Of a stretch of 23,618 nt of DNA, positions 8,010 through 16,198 are shown piece after piece. The notes beneath the pieces were generated by a model. It ran no database searches. It had not been told where the DNA came from and saw only the letters and a program-made list of their open reading frames with translations. The position numbers and the translations under genes were made by a program. The stretch lies in contig JANBQS010000271.1 of NCBI GenBank assembly GCA_027577415.1, forward strand, positions 1 to 23,618, read 5' to 3'. This stretch comes from Coemansia sp. RSA 922. Taxonomy: Eukaryota > Kickxellomycota > Kickxellomycetes > Kickxellales > Kickxellaceae. Numbering within the stretch: the stretch's first letter is position 1; every line of letters starts with the position of its first letter.

Positions 8010-9110
8010 TTAGTGGAGGGCCGAGGAGTGAAGGGCGTGTGCTTTGGTAGAAGCAGCGGCCCATTGACTGAGTTGCGAGGACGGGGCATCTGCAATCTCA
8101 TGTTGCTGGGGGTGATGGAGAGGCGAAGCGGCTACGGGCTCAGTCAGCAATGTCGCTGTGCCGACGGTTATCTGATGACAACACATGTCGTTGACTGGTG
8201 GAGAAGGTTCTGGGTGGCGTTGAGGCGGCTGAGGCAAAGGACTCTCATCAGTCACGACTTCATGAGTAGGCATTTGAATCCGGGTATACGACATTGGGCA
8301 GTCAGCACACTGGCACATGCCAGGCGGCTTAACGGGGCGAGGAGCTTGCGTGGTAGCCAAACGCTGCTGGGCTGCTATTGACTCTTCCGTACGCAGCTCG
8401 CGAGTCCTCAAGATCTGCTTTGGACGAGGGTGTTCGCCTGGGTAGTGCGGGCTAAAAGTAATTGGCAAATTATTATTGGCTTTGATCGCATGGAGATCCA
8501 GCATAGACTCTGAGGTCTCACGAAAGATACTTGAATCGAAATGCGTCGTAGCACGCGTGAACGAGCGCCAAGCACGGACAGTCCACGCGACAAAGAGCAT
8601 CCAGTTCAACGCCAGACTACCCCGCAGCACCGTACACGCCACAGCGGAGGCGCCAGCTGATACTCCTGCGGGCAAATGTGAGCGTGGCAGCCTATGTGCT
8701 GTGCACCGCCGAATTTCCTCGCGGAATATGTACGACACGTCGGAGATTAGTAGTGCTTGTCCCAGCCACCAGGCAGCCATGCCCGAACTTATCAGTCGAT
8801 CTACACTGGGATGTCCTAGCTTTGCGCTGAGTGGCGGTGAGGGTTGCCCGTCTATTTGTGCACGTCGATCTAGGATTGCTGCTGCGCACAATAGTCCACT
8901 TGTGATCATGGTTGCTAGCGATGACGCAGTGTTGAAGCCTCCAGCGAATCCACCATCCTCCCGCATAAACTCTGTGTTGCTCCAGGTGCTGCATATCATG
9001 CCCAGGTTTACCACCGCCATCAGGAATATAACCGCATATGCCGCTGCTCGCAATACTAGTCGTCGCCGCACTAGAAACGCGTCTGCGCCCTTTAGCGGTG
9101 AGCCAGGCAT
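8010..9110 (-). CDS. Four-helix membrane protein with long cysteine/proline-rich tail, unknown function
   Basis: The product is 366 residues and not recognised. Hydrophobic segments are seen at about 20-43, 61-82, 106-129 and 148-181, each consistent with a membrane helix. The region from residue 190 to the end is hydrophilic and probably cytosolic. It has a P- and H-rich composition and a CQCADC cluster (Cys266, Cys268, Cys271), followed near residue 313 by a Cys-Cys pair. These could be palmitoylation sites or bind metal, which is inference. The overall plan resembles MARVEL-type tetraspan proteins. The ATG at 9110 is the only good start. The opposite strand also has long open frames here, but they lack any hydrophobic or domain pattern. 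It is divergent from the ABC transporter gene. Confidence 0.6.
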   Translation of the reverse strand: MPGSPLKGADAFLVRRRLVLRAAAYAVIFLMAVVNLGMICSTWSNTEFMREDGGFAGGFNTASSLATMITSGLLCAAAILDRRAQIDGQPSPPLSAKLGHPSVDRLISSGMAAWWLGQALLISDVSYIFREEIRRCTAHRLPRSHLPAGVSAGASAVACTVLRGSLALNWMLFVAWTVRAWRSFTRATTHFDSSIFRETSESMLDLHAIKANNNLPITFSPHYPGEHPRPKQILRTRELRTEESIAAQQRLATTQAPRPVKPPGMCQCADCPMSYTRIQMPTHEVVTDESPLPQPPQRHPEPSPPVNDMCCHQITVGTATLLTEPVAASPLHHPQQHEIADAPSSQLSQWAAASTKAHALHSSALH

Positions 9111-9543
9111 TCGATCTAAAAAAAAGATGTTGATAGGGGAAATGATGTCGGTTATATGTATTTTTGTGACTCAAGATAGTGGATAGACTGTCAAGAGCAC
9201 GGCCTCATCTTCTCCGTCCTTTCTGACTGACATTTCGGCAGAATTGCCCTCTGCATGTTTTGTAATAATGCGGGGATCGAGTTGCCTCCTTTTTACCCCG
9301 CACAGAAACACGCATGTGCACGCTCTTTGGTTATATTCTTGCTCACACCCCCTGAAACACGCGTTCTTGTCACACCCCGCAGTTTCAGCCACGCGATCCA
9401 AACCACCCTGATTGATCTAATCAGCGATTGTCGTAATATGCAACTTTTGGTGGTGGTTTGCTTTTCTGTTTCGTAATCTCTTTATCTCTTTTTGAATTTC
9501 TCTTACTTATTATTTTAAAACCACTCTGTTGGTGGATGGAGTA
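9111..9543. promoter_or_regulatory. 433-bp divergent promoter region
   Basis: The region separates the start codons at 9110 (minus) and 9544 (plus). It contains three CCCCGC/GCGGGG hexamers (9270-9275, 9296-9301, 9375-9380), a direct repeat TCACACCCC at 9343-9351 and 9370-9378, and an inverted repeat TGATT-N5-AATCA at 9409-9423. A T-rich tract precedes the ABC transporter start. GCGGGG fits the SYGGGG/SYGGRG consensus of Mig1/CreA-type zinc fingers, but whether such a factor acts here is unknown. No gene was seen. Confidence 0.45.
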
Positions 9544-11709
9544 ATGTCTGCTGCGTTCTGTCGCCCAGCTCACCACATCATCCACCCCCGTAAACTCTTA
9601 TCGCTTGGATCATATTACAAACGCCTATCTATCGCACAGCAAAGTCGGAAGTATATTAGCAGTATGGCGACTAATGCTAGTTCAAGTCGTCCGCTTAGTC
9701 CTCCTATCAGTATTGCTACGCCGCTGATAACCACGCCATTGCTTCGCGCTAGCAACGGCAGATACTACTCGACTGTTCCACACGATGCTGAACACCGCCC
9801 ATCCTCTTCGCTATCTGAAGCGAGCAGTGCCTCAGTTGGAAAGTCTCCACAGCAACAGCAGCAACAGCAGCCAGCTGAACTGGGTGTGGACCCAGAGGAA
9901 GCGCAGAGTGCAAAGCAGATAAAGACCAAGCAGGCATGGCTGCGTTTGCTACGCTTGGCCAAGCCCGAGTACAAGCTGCTGGGTGGTGCCGTTGGCCTGC
10001 TGTTTGTGTCATCTACGGTCACTATGGCTGTGCCGTTCTCCATGGGCAAGATTATCGATATGGTAACCAATTCTGGCGCATCTATCCCCTTTGGGCTGTC
10101 GCTGACCCAGGTGTTTGTCGGCTTGGGCTCTGTCTTTGTCGTGGGCGCCATTGCCAACGCTGGCCGCGTCATGCTTATCCGTACCGCGGGCGAGCGCATG
10201 ATTGCGCGCTTGCGCAAGTCGATATTTGAGCGCATCATGCACCAGGACATGGGCTTTTTTGACCGCAACCGCTCGGGAGACCTTGTCAGCCGACTGAGCA
10301 CCGACACGTCTATAGTCAGCAAGTCCATTACGAACAACGTATCTGACGGCCTGCGCGCGTCAATCTCGGCAGTGGCGGGCCTGGGCATGATGCTGTATGT
10401 GAGTCCTAAGCTCACTGGGATTATGCTGGGCATCGTCCCGCCCATTGCCATCTGGGCCGTTGTCTATGGCAAGTTTATCAAGCGCTTATCAAAGCAGACT
10501 CAGGAGGCCGTCGGTGATCTGACAAAGGTCTCGGAAGAGCGCATCAGCAATGTGCGTACCGTGCAGGCATTCTCGCGTCAGTCCCAAGAGGTTGCGCGCT
10601 ACGATGTCGAGGTGCAAAGGATCTTTGACCTGGCCAAGCGTGAGGCTGTCGCTAGCGGCTTGTTCTTTGGCGGCAACGGATTGGCTGGCAACCTGGCTAT
10701 TCTGGCCTTCTTGGGGTTCGGCGGGCGCATGGTTATGACTGGCGAAATATCTATTGGCGACATGACCTCTGTTATGCTGTACTCGGCCTATGTTGGCTCG
10801 GCACTGTCTGGGCTGTCATCGTTCTACTCTGAGATTATGAAGGGCGTGGGCGCGGGCTCGCGCCTGTTCTACTTGCTGGACCGCACGCCTGCTGTCGATC
10901 CCAATCCACACGGCGCTGTTATCAGCGACTTTAAGGGCGTGATCAAGTTTGAGAACGTCGACTTCCGCTACCCGACCAGATCCAACGTGCCAGTGTTCCA
11001 GGGCCTCAGCCTGGAAATTGCGCCAGGCTCTCATGTGGCGGTGGCTGGGCCCTCGGGGAAGGGCAAGAGCACGATTACTGCCCTGCTTTTGCGCTTCTAC
11101 GACCCGCTCAGCGGCCGTATCCTGGTAGACGGCCATGATATCCGGGACCTGAACCTCGATAGCTGGCGGTCGCACATCGCGATGGTGCCCCAAGAGCCAG
11201 TTCTGTTTGCTGGTACCATTCGTGATAACCTGTTGTATGGCAATCCTATGGCCACTGACTCTGAGCTCATCGAGGCTTTGGCCATGGCTGACGCGTGGTA
11301 CTTTGTCGAAAGATTCCCGGCTCAGATGGAGACCTACGTCGGTGAGCGTGGCGTGTCTTTGTCTGGCGGTCAGAAGCAGCGCATTGCTATTGCGCGCGCA
11401 CTGCTCGCACGCCCCGATATTCTTATCCTTGACGAGGCTACTAGCGCACTGGACGGTACGCGCGAAGCCCGGGTGCTAGAGTCTCTTGGCCGCATTTCGT
11501 CGCCGGCGACAGTGGAGAGTGGAAGTAAGCGGCCTACTATTATCACGGTTGCGCATCGTGCTAGCACGCTGAAGCGTAGCGACGTGGTGTTTGTGCTGGG
11601 CGAATGTGGATCCGTTGTGGAGGTCGGGTCCTATGACGAGCTGCTGGCGAAGGAAGACGGGTACTTCCGCCACTTGATGGCGGCACAGGCCGCAGAACAC
11701 GAAAAGTGA
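9544..11709 (+). CDS. Mitochondrial ABC half transporter, Mdl1/ABCB10-like
   Basis: The product is 721 residues: one membrane domain then one nucleotide-binding domain. The start is the first in-frame ATG at 9544. The N-terminal 80 residues are rich in R, S, Y and A and nearly lack acidic residues, as in a mitochondrial presequence; a run of seven glutamines follows. Membrane helices span about residues 140-440. The nucleotide-binding domain is complete: Walker A GPSGKGKST at 502-510, Q-loop VPQEPVLFAGTI, signature LSGGQKQR from 606, Walker B ILILDE with catalytic Glu631, and H-loop His671. The family sits in the mitochondrial inner membrane; yeast Mdl1 exports peptides from the matrix and ABCB10 acts in haem biology. 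TAP-like and other B-subfamily half transporters are the alternative. No intron is needed. Confidence 0.9.
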   Translation: MSAAFCRPAHHIIHPRKLLSLGSYYKRLSIAQQSRKYISSMATNASSSRPLSPPISIATPLITTPLLRASNGRYYSTVPHDAEHRPSSSLSEASSASVGKSPQQQQQQQPAELGVDPEEAQSAKQIKTKQAWLRLLRLAKPEYKLLGGAVGLLFVSSTVTMAVPFSMGKIIDMVTNSGASIPFGLSLTQVFVGLGSVFVVGAIANAGRVMLIRTAGERMIARLRKSIFERIMHQDMGFFDRNRSGDLVSRLSTDTSIVSKSITNNVSDGLRASISAVAGLGMMLYVSPKLTGIMLGIVPPIAIWAVVYGKFIKRLSKQTQEAVGDLTKVSEERISNVRTVQAFSRQSQEVARYDVEVQRIFDLAKREAVASGLFFGGNGLAGNLAILAFLGFGGRMVMTGEISIGDMTSVMLYSAYVGSALSGLSSFYSEIMKGVGAGSRLFYLLDRTPAVDPNPHGAVISDFKGVIKFENVDFRYPTRSNVPVFQGLSLEIAPGSHVAVAGPSGKGKSTITALLLRFYDPLSGRILVDGHDIRDLNLDSWRSHIAMVPQEPVLFAGTIRDNLLYGNPMATDSELIEALAMADAWYFVERFPAQMETYVGERGVSLSGGQKQRIAIARALLARPDILILDEATSALDGTREARVLESLGRISSPATVESGSKRPTIITVAHRASTLKRSDVVFVLGECGSVVEVGSYDELLAKEDGYFRHLMAAQAAEHEK

Positions 11710-11873
11710 ATAATGCCATTGATTATTTGCATAGTTCCCTGTGTATAGGCTGCATATATGCCCCCTTTCTATGTAGTGCCACGCATAAAGTAGAAAGGTT
11801 ACTGATATGCTGCAAGTGCGTATAGATGACACTTCTTTCGATAAAAAAAATCCTGTCGTTGAGAGGAGGACAG

Positions 11874-11879
11874 TATAAA
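11874..11879 (+). promoter_or_regulatory. TATA box of first small secreted gene
   Basis: TATAAA lies 111 bp upstream of the ATG at 11985, followed by a T-rich stretch. Confidence 0.5.
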
Positions 11880-11984
11880 TTGTTCTTGTGTCTAGACAAT
11901 TTAGATTTTTTGTTTTTTTTGTTTTTTGCTTTATCCATTCTCGGAACATTTATATCGACATTATTATTATTTTTTCTTTTTGCT

Positions 11985-12269
11985 ATGAAGCTGGCAATTG
12001 GTTCCTTGTTTTTGGGCATACTTGCTGCTAGTGTTAGCGCGCATTACGAGTGTACGCCGCAGCAAGCATTTGATGTGCTGTTCAACAATGCAACGACAAG
12101 CATTATAGCTGAGCGGCTGCTAATCTCACTCAAGAGCGGTGTGGCAAAACTGCGTACTGACATTAACCAAACAAGTGCCGAGGATGCAGCGCAGCGTATT
12201 GTGAATCGCTACAGGAACATTATTTCGTACTTGCCCAAAAATTTGGCTGCTGGTCTTCCTCAGATCTAA
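11985..12269 (+). CDS. Small secreted protein, single-cysteine family, paralogue 1
   Basis: The product is 94 residues and no known family was recognised. A clear signal peptide covers MKLAIGSLFLGILAASVSA, with cleavage expected after Ala19, leaving a mature chain of about 75 residues beginning His-Tyr-Glu-Cys. There is only one cysteine in the whole protein, so no internal disulfide is possible. The mature part looks helical. Two N-glycosylation sequons are present (NAT, NQT). It aligns along its full length with the protein at 12738-13019: signal peptide, H-x-x-C, AT..I.....L.SL, a sequon, I/V-V-.-RYR, and a C-terminal LP.I. The start follows a TATA box and T-rich leader. The protein is probably extracellular or wall-associated. 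Confidence 0.72.
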   Translation: MKLAIGSLFLGILAASVSAHYECTPQQAFDVLFNNATTSIIAERLLISLKSGVAKLRTDINQTSAEDAAQRIVNRYRNIISYLPKNLAAGLPQI

Positions 12270-12737
12270 AAAAATCACATTTAGGTGTTTCTATACGAGT
12301 ATTAGTTTGAAAATATACTCTTGTTTCAAAGACACCTTTTTTTAGCTGCCTGAGTTTTTGCCGAGACGGGCACAAGTAATTTTGACTAAAGGCGCAGCCA
12401 GTTGAAGCCACATCTTTATTTTTTTGGACGTGCTATTGTTGAATAAAAAAAAATGACGTGGTCCCTTCTTCATTGTGAAAGGGGTTTCTATGCAGACCGC
12501 GCATACACTGAGAAAAAAATATAAAACAGTTTGCTCTAAGAATATTGCCATGCGTTATGTATGGCAGTGGCGAATGATCCGTTGCATACAAAGTGCCAAG
12601 ACTTTACAAGAATTTTACATATATATTTTTTACAGACATCCTTCTTGACATATTCCTTCATTGTTCTTTTTTTCCTTTTTTTGCTTCACACACTTGACAG
12701 TTGTTACTATCTTGCCCCTTTTTCAGAATATCTAATA
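12270..12737. other. 468-bp spacer between tandem secreted-protein genes
   Basis: No gene was seen. It contains the 3' end of the first gene (stop context ATCTAAAAAAAT), several A/T homopolymer runs, the TATA box of the second gene at 12520, and a T-rich leader just before the ATG at 12738. Confidence 0.55.
12520..12526 (+). promoter_or_regulatory. TATA box of second small secreted gene
   Basis: TATAAAA lies 218 bp upstream of the ATG at 12738. The distance is longer than for the first copy, implying a longer 5' leader. Confidence 0.42.
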
Positions 12738-13019
12738 ATGAAGCTGTCAAAGACGATTATTGCCTTGGCTAGTCTGGGACTCACTACCTTTGCACATCAG
12801 GGGTGCGACATTGACACGGCAATAAACACTTTACTAAGCGAAGCTACAATTGGACATATCTCTGAAGCTATCTTGCGTAGCTTGCAGCATGATGTCAAGA
12901 ACGCTATCCAAGATGTAGAGAATACTACGCCTCAGCAGATTGCGGACACTATAGTTGACAGGTACCGGGTGCTACGAGGAATTCTCTTACATGCTGGAAT
13001 TGACCTTCCACTAATCTAA
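12738..13019 (+). CDS. Small secreted protein, single-cysteine family, paralogue 2
   Basis: The product is 93 residues. The signal peptide is MKLSKTIIALASLGLTTFA, with expected cleavage before His-Gln-Gly-Cys, so the mature N-terminus has the same His-x-x-Cys layout as paralogue 1. The only cysteine is at the same place. One sequon (NTT) aligns with the NQT sequon of paralogue 1, and the tail ends LPLI where paralogue 1 ends LPQI. One single-residue gap aligns the two proteins, and both genes end ATC-TAA followed by an A run. They are a tandem duplication with strong divergence between the fixed positions. The function is unknown. The stop lies 43 bp from the stop of the convergent O-mannosyltransferase gene. 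Confidence 0.72.
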   Translation: MKLSKTIIALASLGLTTFAHQGCDIDTAINTLLSEATIGHISEAILRSLQHDVKNAIQDVENTTPQQIADTIVDRYRVLRGILLHAGIDLPLI

Positions 13020-13062
13020 AAAAATATTTATAAAACTTGGTATTATTTTAATAAATAGATTG

Positions 13063-15389
13063 CTAGTGAAATGTGTACTCGGGCTGACAAACCCGCCAGA
13101 GTGGGATCAGAGAGTATCTTTGGTATTTGCATGGCGTCGTGGTACCGAATGTAAGCGGATAGACAAATATGTGACCAGCAATACACAGGCTAACACACCC
13201 TAGCATAAAGTACCCTGCTACACGACGTATTCTCTTTGGATATGCCAGTGGACCACAAAGCATAAAAGATGTAGCCAGTGCAGCATGATAGACATAGATT
13301 GCTAGTAGGATTAAAGCAAAATACAAAGCCGGTAGGTAGTGGTGCAAGTATGTAACTCTTGACATTGCAAAGAATGGCAAGTAATGGATAGCCCAGAGAC
13401 ACCACAACAAGTTCATTGCCCAAGATGGATGTTGTATGAAAGCTATCCTGCCCTGAGATCGGCGGGAAACTATACAAGAAAGGAGCATACAAAGCGGATG
13501 AATAAACACACACACTATTGCTGAGGACCACCACAAGACAGGGTTTCCAATAAGTAGGTATTTTAGTTTACTACTATCGCTCCATGTAACTAGCTGCATG
13601 GGCTGAGAAAGAAACGGCCAACTCAGAGGAGCGCTTTCCACAACGCTAAACATATCTGGATCGCTAACGAGCATGCTGTTTATCTGGTGCATTAGTCGGT
13701 TGTAGGTCACAGTCTGTTTGATAAAGCTGGATGTGACGGTGCGTGAGATATTTGTTACGGGGAGATCTTTGGTCGAGAGTTGGTGCTCGATATTCCACAC
13801 AGTTCCGTGAGTGGGTATGCATTTCAGCATATATTGGCCAGTCACTTGTGCATGTTTTACTAAACTGTCAAGCGGAGCATAGTAATCTATTGCTAGTGAG
13901 CAGTTGTGGATGGCTGAAACTAGCTTGAATTTGCTGACGATAGGTCGTATTAAACATAAATTATCATTAGCTGTTGTTGTTACTGGCAATGGTGGTTGGC
14001 TGACTAGCTCGATCTTCCAGACACTTGACACGTTATTGCGAGTATTTGCCTCAAGCCTGACTGAATAATCCTGGACATTGTGCTGGCAGACACCAGAAAC
14101 CACAATAAATAGTCGAGTTTTAGGCACACTAACTTGGATAAAATGCCCATCTCTAATAGTCTCGTTACCAAAGGAGCTGCTTCCGATATCAACTCGTTTA
14201 ATTGTAAAGTAATCCTCGACCAGAAATCGTTTAGTCGTGGACAAGACAAGCTGCCGACTTTGTGCACTAGACATTGACTGGTTTTTGGCAGTCAAATACT
14301 CGAATGGGTAGTCATTAGATCTAATCGAAACAAACGAATCGTCGTATATATACTCGGGTTGAATTTGTAATGCAGAGCCGTTCATTTGGGCAATGTAATC
14401 TGAGCCCATGCTATCGGCCTCTGGGCTGTAGTTAGTCAGTAAGGAAAAGTGAATGGCAAATCCAAACATATATATTGCTAGGGGAAGTGCAATTAAGGTG
14501 GCTCCATGTACGATCCACGCAGTGATTAAACGGTTCTATGTGATTCAGAAGAAAGCAGTATTAGAGTATATAAGTTTAAAGATGCTATATGATAGTGAAC
14601 TGCCAATAGTTTACCTTTATTGTAAAGTGGTAACGGCTTAACAGCATCAAATCGACTGTGACGTATGCGCCGAGTAAGGCTACGGTTAAAATACCAACAA
14701 GCTTTATGCTACAATATTTTACAACAGACATTGTATGAGTGAGACAATATAATGGTATTACAGTAGACGAGTCAAAAGCCACCTTACCTGCACAGAATTC
14801 CAAGAGTGAACCCCAGAATAGCCAGAGACCAGTACCAAGGAGCAGCACTAATATGACGACGACTATTGCTCAAAGCACCCAGAGCCTGCCTAGAGTAGGT
14901 AAAGGCGAATACAGTCAGAGCATTAGCCAAAAGCAACACGCTATCCAAAACGACGATACGCGAGATACCCACAAGAGCATTATCCACTGTGACAAACACC
15001 GTAGCCATCCAAGCAACGGCCACAGGTAATTTGAGACATTGACATAGCACAAAGGTCAGGGGCACTAGCAACGCGCCCAAAACAGCCTGTACCATGCGTA
15101 CAGCAGCATATGGAACCTCTGTGGGGTATGTACTGCCACTAGCAAAGTCAAAGGAAGACAATGCGGAGTCAGTATTGCTAAAGAGATGAAATAACAGGGT
15201 TAGCAATAGTTTGCCGAGCGGTGGGTGGACGTCCAAGTAAAACGTGTTGGCTGTGTACTTTGATGAAAATCGACCTAGGTGTGTCTCGTCCCAGACTACT
15301 CGGTTGTCTCGCGATATTGACTGTAGACGGATACATAAAGCTAGTCCAGTCAGAGCGGCTAGAAACACGCGTATTCGTCGAGTTGGCAT
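13063..15389 (-). CDS. Protein O-mannosyltransferase, PMT2-like, three exons
   Basis: Exons run 15389-14788, 14708-14615 and 14535-13063, giving 722 residues. Phases match at both joins (2, then 0), and the first join restores the family motif GILCSIKLVGILTV. The N-terminus has the catalytic-loop signature VVWDETHLGRF with Asp34-Glu35, then FYLDVHPPLGKLL. These fit the PMT2 subfamily best (WDE.HFG, VHPPLGK). After several membrane helices comes a luminal MIR region at about residues 295-480, then C-terminal helices with YLHHYLPALYF near 625. The family transfers mannose from dolichyl-phosphate-mannose to Ser/Thr of secretory proteins in the ER. The MIR region is strongly diverged: the usual LLHSH of the first repeat is missing, though VWKIE and VWNIE of later repeats remain. 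It converges on the second secreted gene. Confidence 0.87.
14536..14614 (-). other. Intron 2 of the O-mannosyltransferase gene (79 bp)
   Basis: On the minus strand the donor is AAAG|GTAAAC, a CTAAT branch-like site is followed by a pyrimidine tract, and the acceptor is CACATAG|AACCG. Phase 0. The length equals intron 1. Confidence 0.83.
14709..14787 (-). other. Intron 1 of the O-mannosyltransferase gene (79 bp)
   Basis: On the minus strand the donor is CAG|GTAAGG and the acceptor TTGTAG|CATAAAG. The join is in phase 2 and restores C-S-I-K-L-V-G, as expected for the family. Without removal, an in-frame TAA follows the donor at once. Confidence 0.85.
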
Positions 15390-16198
15390 AAAGTACAGTT
15401 TTATTTATAGAGTTTGAAAGAAACTACCTGCGCAAAAAATAACAGGGGAAAAGAAAAAAGTATCACTGCTTACTGCGGGTGGCTTAGGCATAGGTGAGCA
15501 GTACTCTTTGCATATTGGAACTTGTAAAAAAAGAAAGAGGACGGCGGCTATTGCTTACGCTGAGAAGCTTAGACAACCTCTTTATCTCTACAGCTGATTA
15601 TCTACAACACATGTCACAGGTTGGTGCTTCTTTTTTGTACACGGGGGGCCGGAGATCTAAGCAGTCACTTGAACATGCTTTTGCCATCCTGCATGATTCC
15701 CTCCTTGCTTACGGCAATTGAAAATTTTTTTTTCAAGGGAGGTCCAAATTGATTGGCCTGGGTGGGGAGGTCGATTATAAAAGGAAAGAGCTGTGGCAAG
15801 GGAGGCGATTACACACACAGCCTATTCTTACAGCATTGAAAAGTTGTGTATACTTCTTTCGGGCACACGAAATAACAGCCACAGATCGGATCCGACTCGG
15901 TAAATAAGCTTAAAGGTACTTGTGAGTCTCTTGAGAAAAAAAAAAAGGAAGAGAGATGCTACTGCAGTAGTATGACTCGGACTTGATCAGACGCGGGGGA
16001 CGGGGAGTAGTGCAATTTTTTTTTCACTGCCCCAAAGTTGTGCCAGGCCCAAATCCTTCTCACAGCAATTTCTGTGTGGGGAGAAAAAAAAAAAGACAAC
16101 TTTTGTCTTAATAATTTTTCTGTTCGTTTTTTGTTCGTATTTTTCTTGTATTATTAGGCCTCGGCTTTTTTTTTTTTTTGCGATATACAAAAAAAGTG
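15390..16198. promoter_or_regulatory. 809-bp divergent region with long 5' leader of the Gds1/APSES gene
   Basis: It separates the O-mannosyltransferase start (15389, minus) from the start at 16199. A possible inverted CCAAT box (ATTGG) is at 15752-15756, and a TATA box lies shortly after. If that TATA box is used, the plus-strand leader is about 390 nt. The leader holds a palindrome TCGGATCCGA at 15886-15895, two very short upstream frames (15956-15970 and 15972-15986), and long T runs before the start. A 75-codon open frame at 15494 has no protein-like features and was not called. Confidence 0.5.
15776..15783 (+). promoter_or_regulatory. TATA box of the Gds1/APSES-type gene
   Basis: TATAAAAG lies 20 bp after a possible inverted CCAAT box and 423 bp before the start codon. 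This is the best core-promoter match in the gap. Confidence 0.5.

Noticed and set aside
8476..9186. 236-codon plus-strand open frame, and another at 7947-8381, opposite the membrane-protein gene
   Set aside because: They lie antisense to a gene with four clean hydrophobic helices; their own translation has no domain, signal or regular composition, and the open frames follow from the codon bias of the minus-strand gene.
9850..9880. CAG/CAA run as a repeat-expansion locus
   Set aside because: It encodes only seven glutamines with mixed codons in the linker after a presequence; ordinary low complexity.
11985..13019. Small copper-dependent polysaccharide monooxygenases, because the mature chain would start with His
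   Set aside because: The chains are only about 75 residues, lack the second conserved His and the paired cysteines, and paralogue 1 has no other histidine at all.
15494..15721. 75-codon plus-strand frame between the O-mannosyltransferase and Gds1/APSES genes
   Set aside because: Short, no signal peptide or family look, and its end abuts a likely promoter; no support beyond being open.
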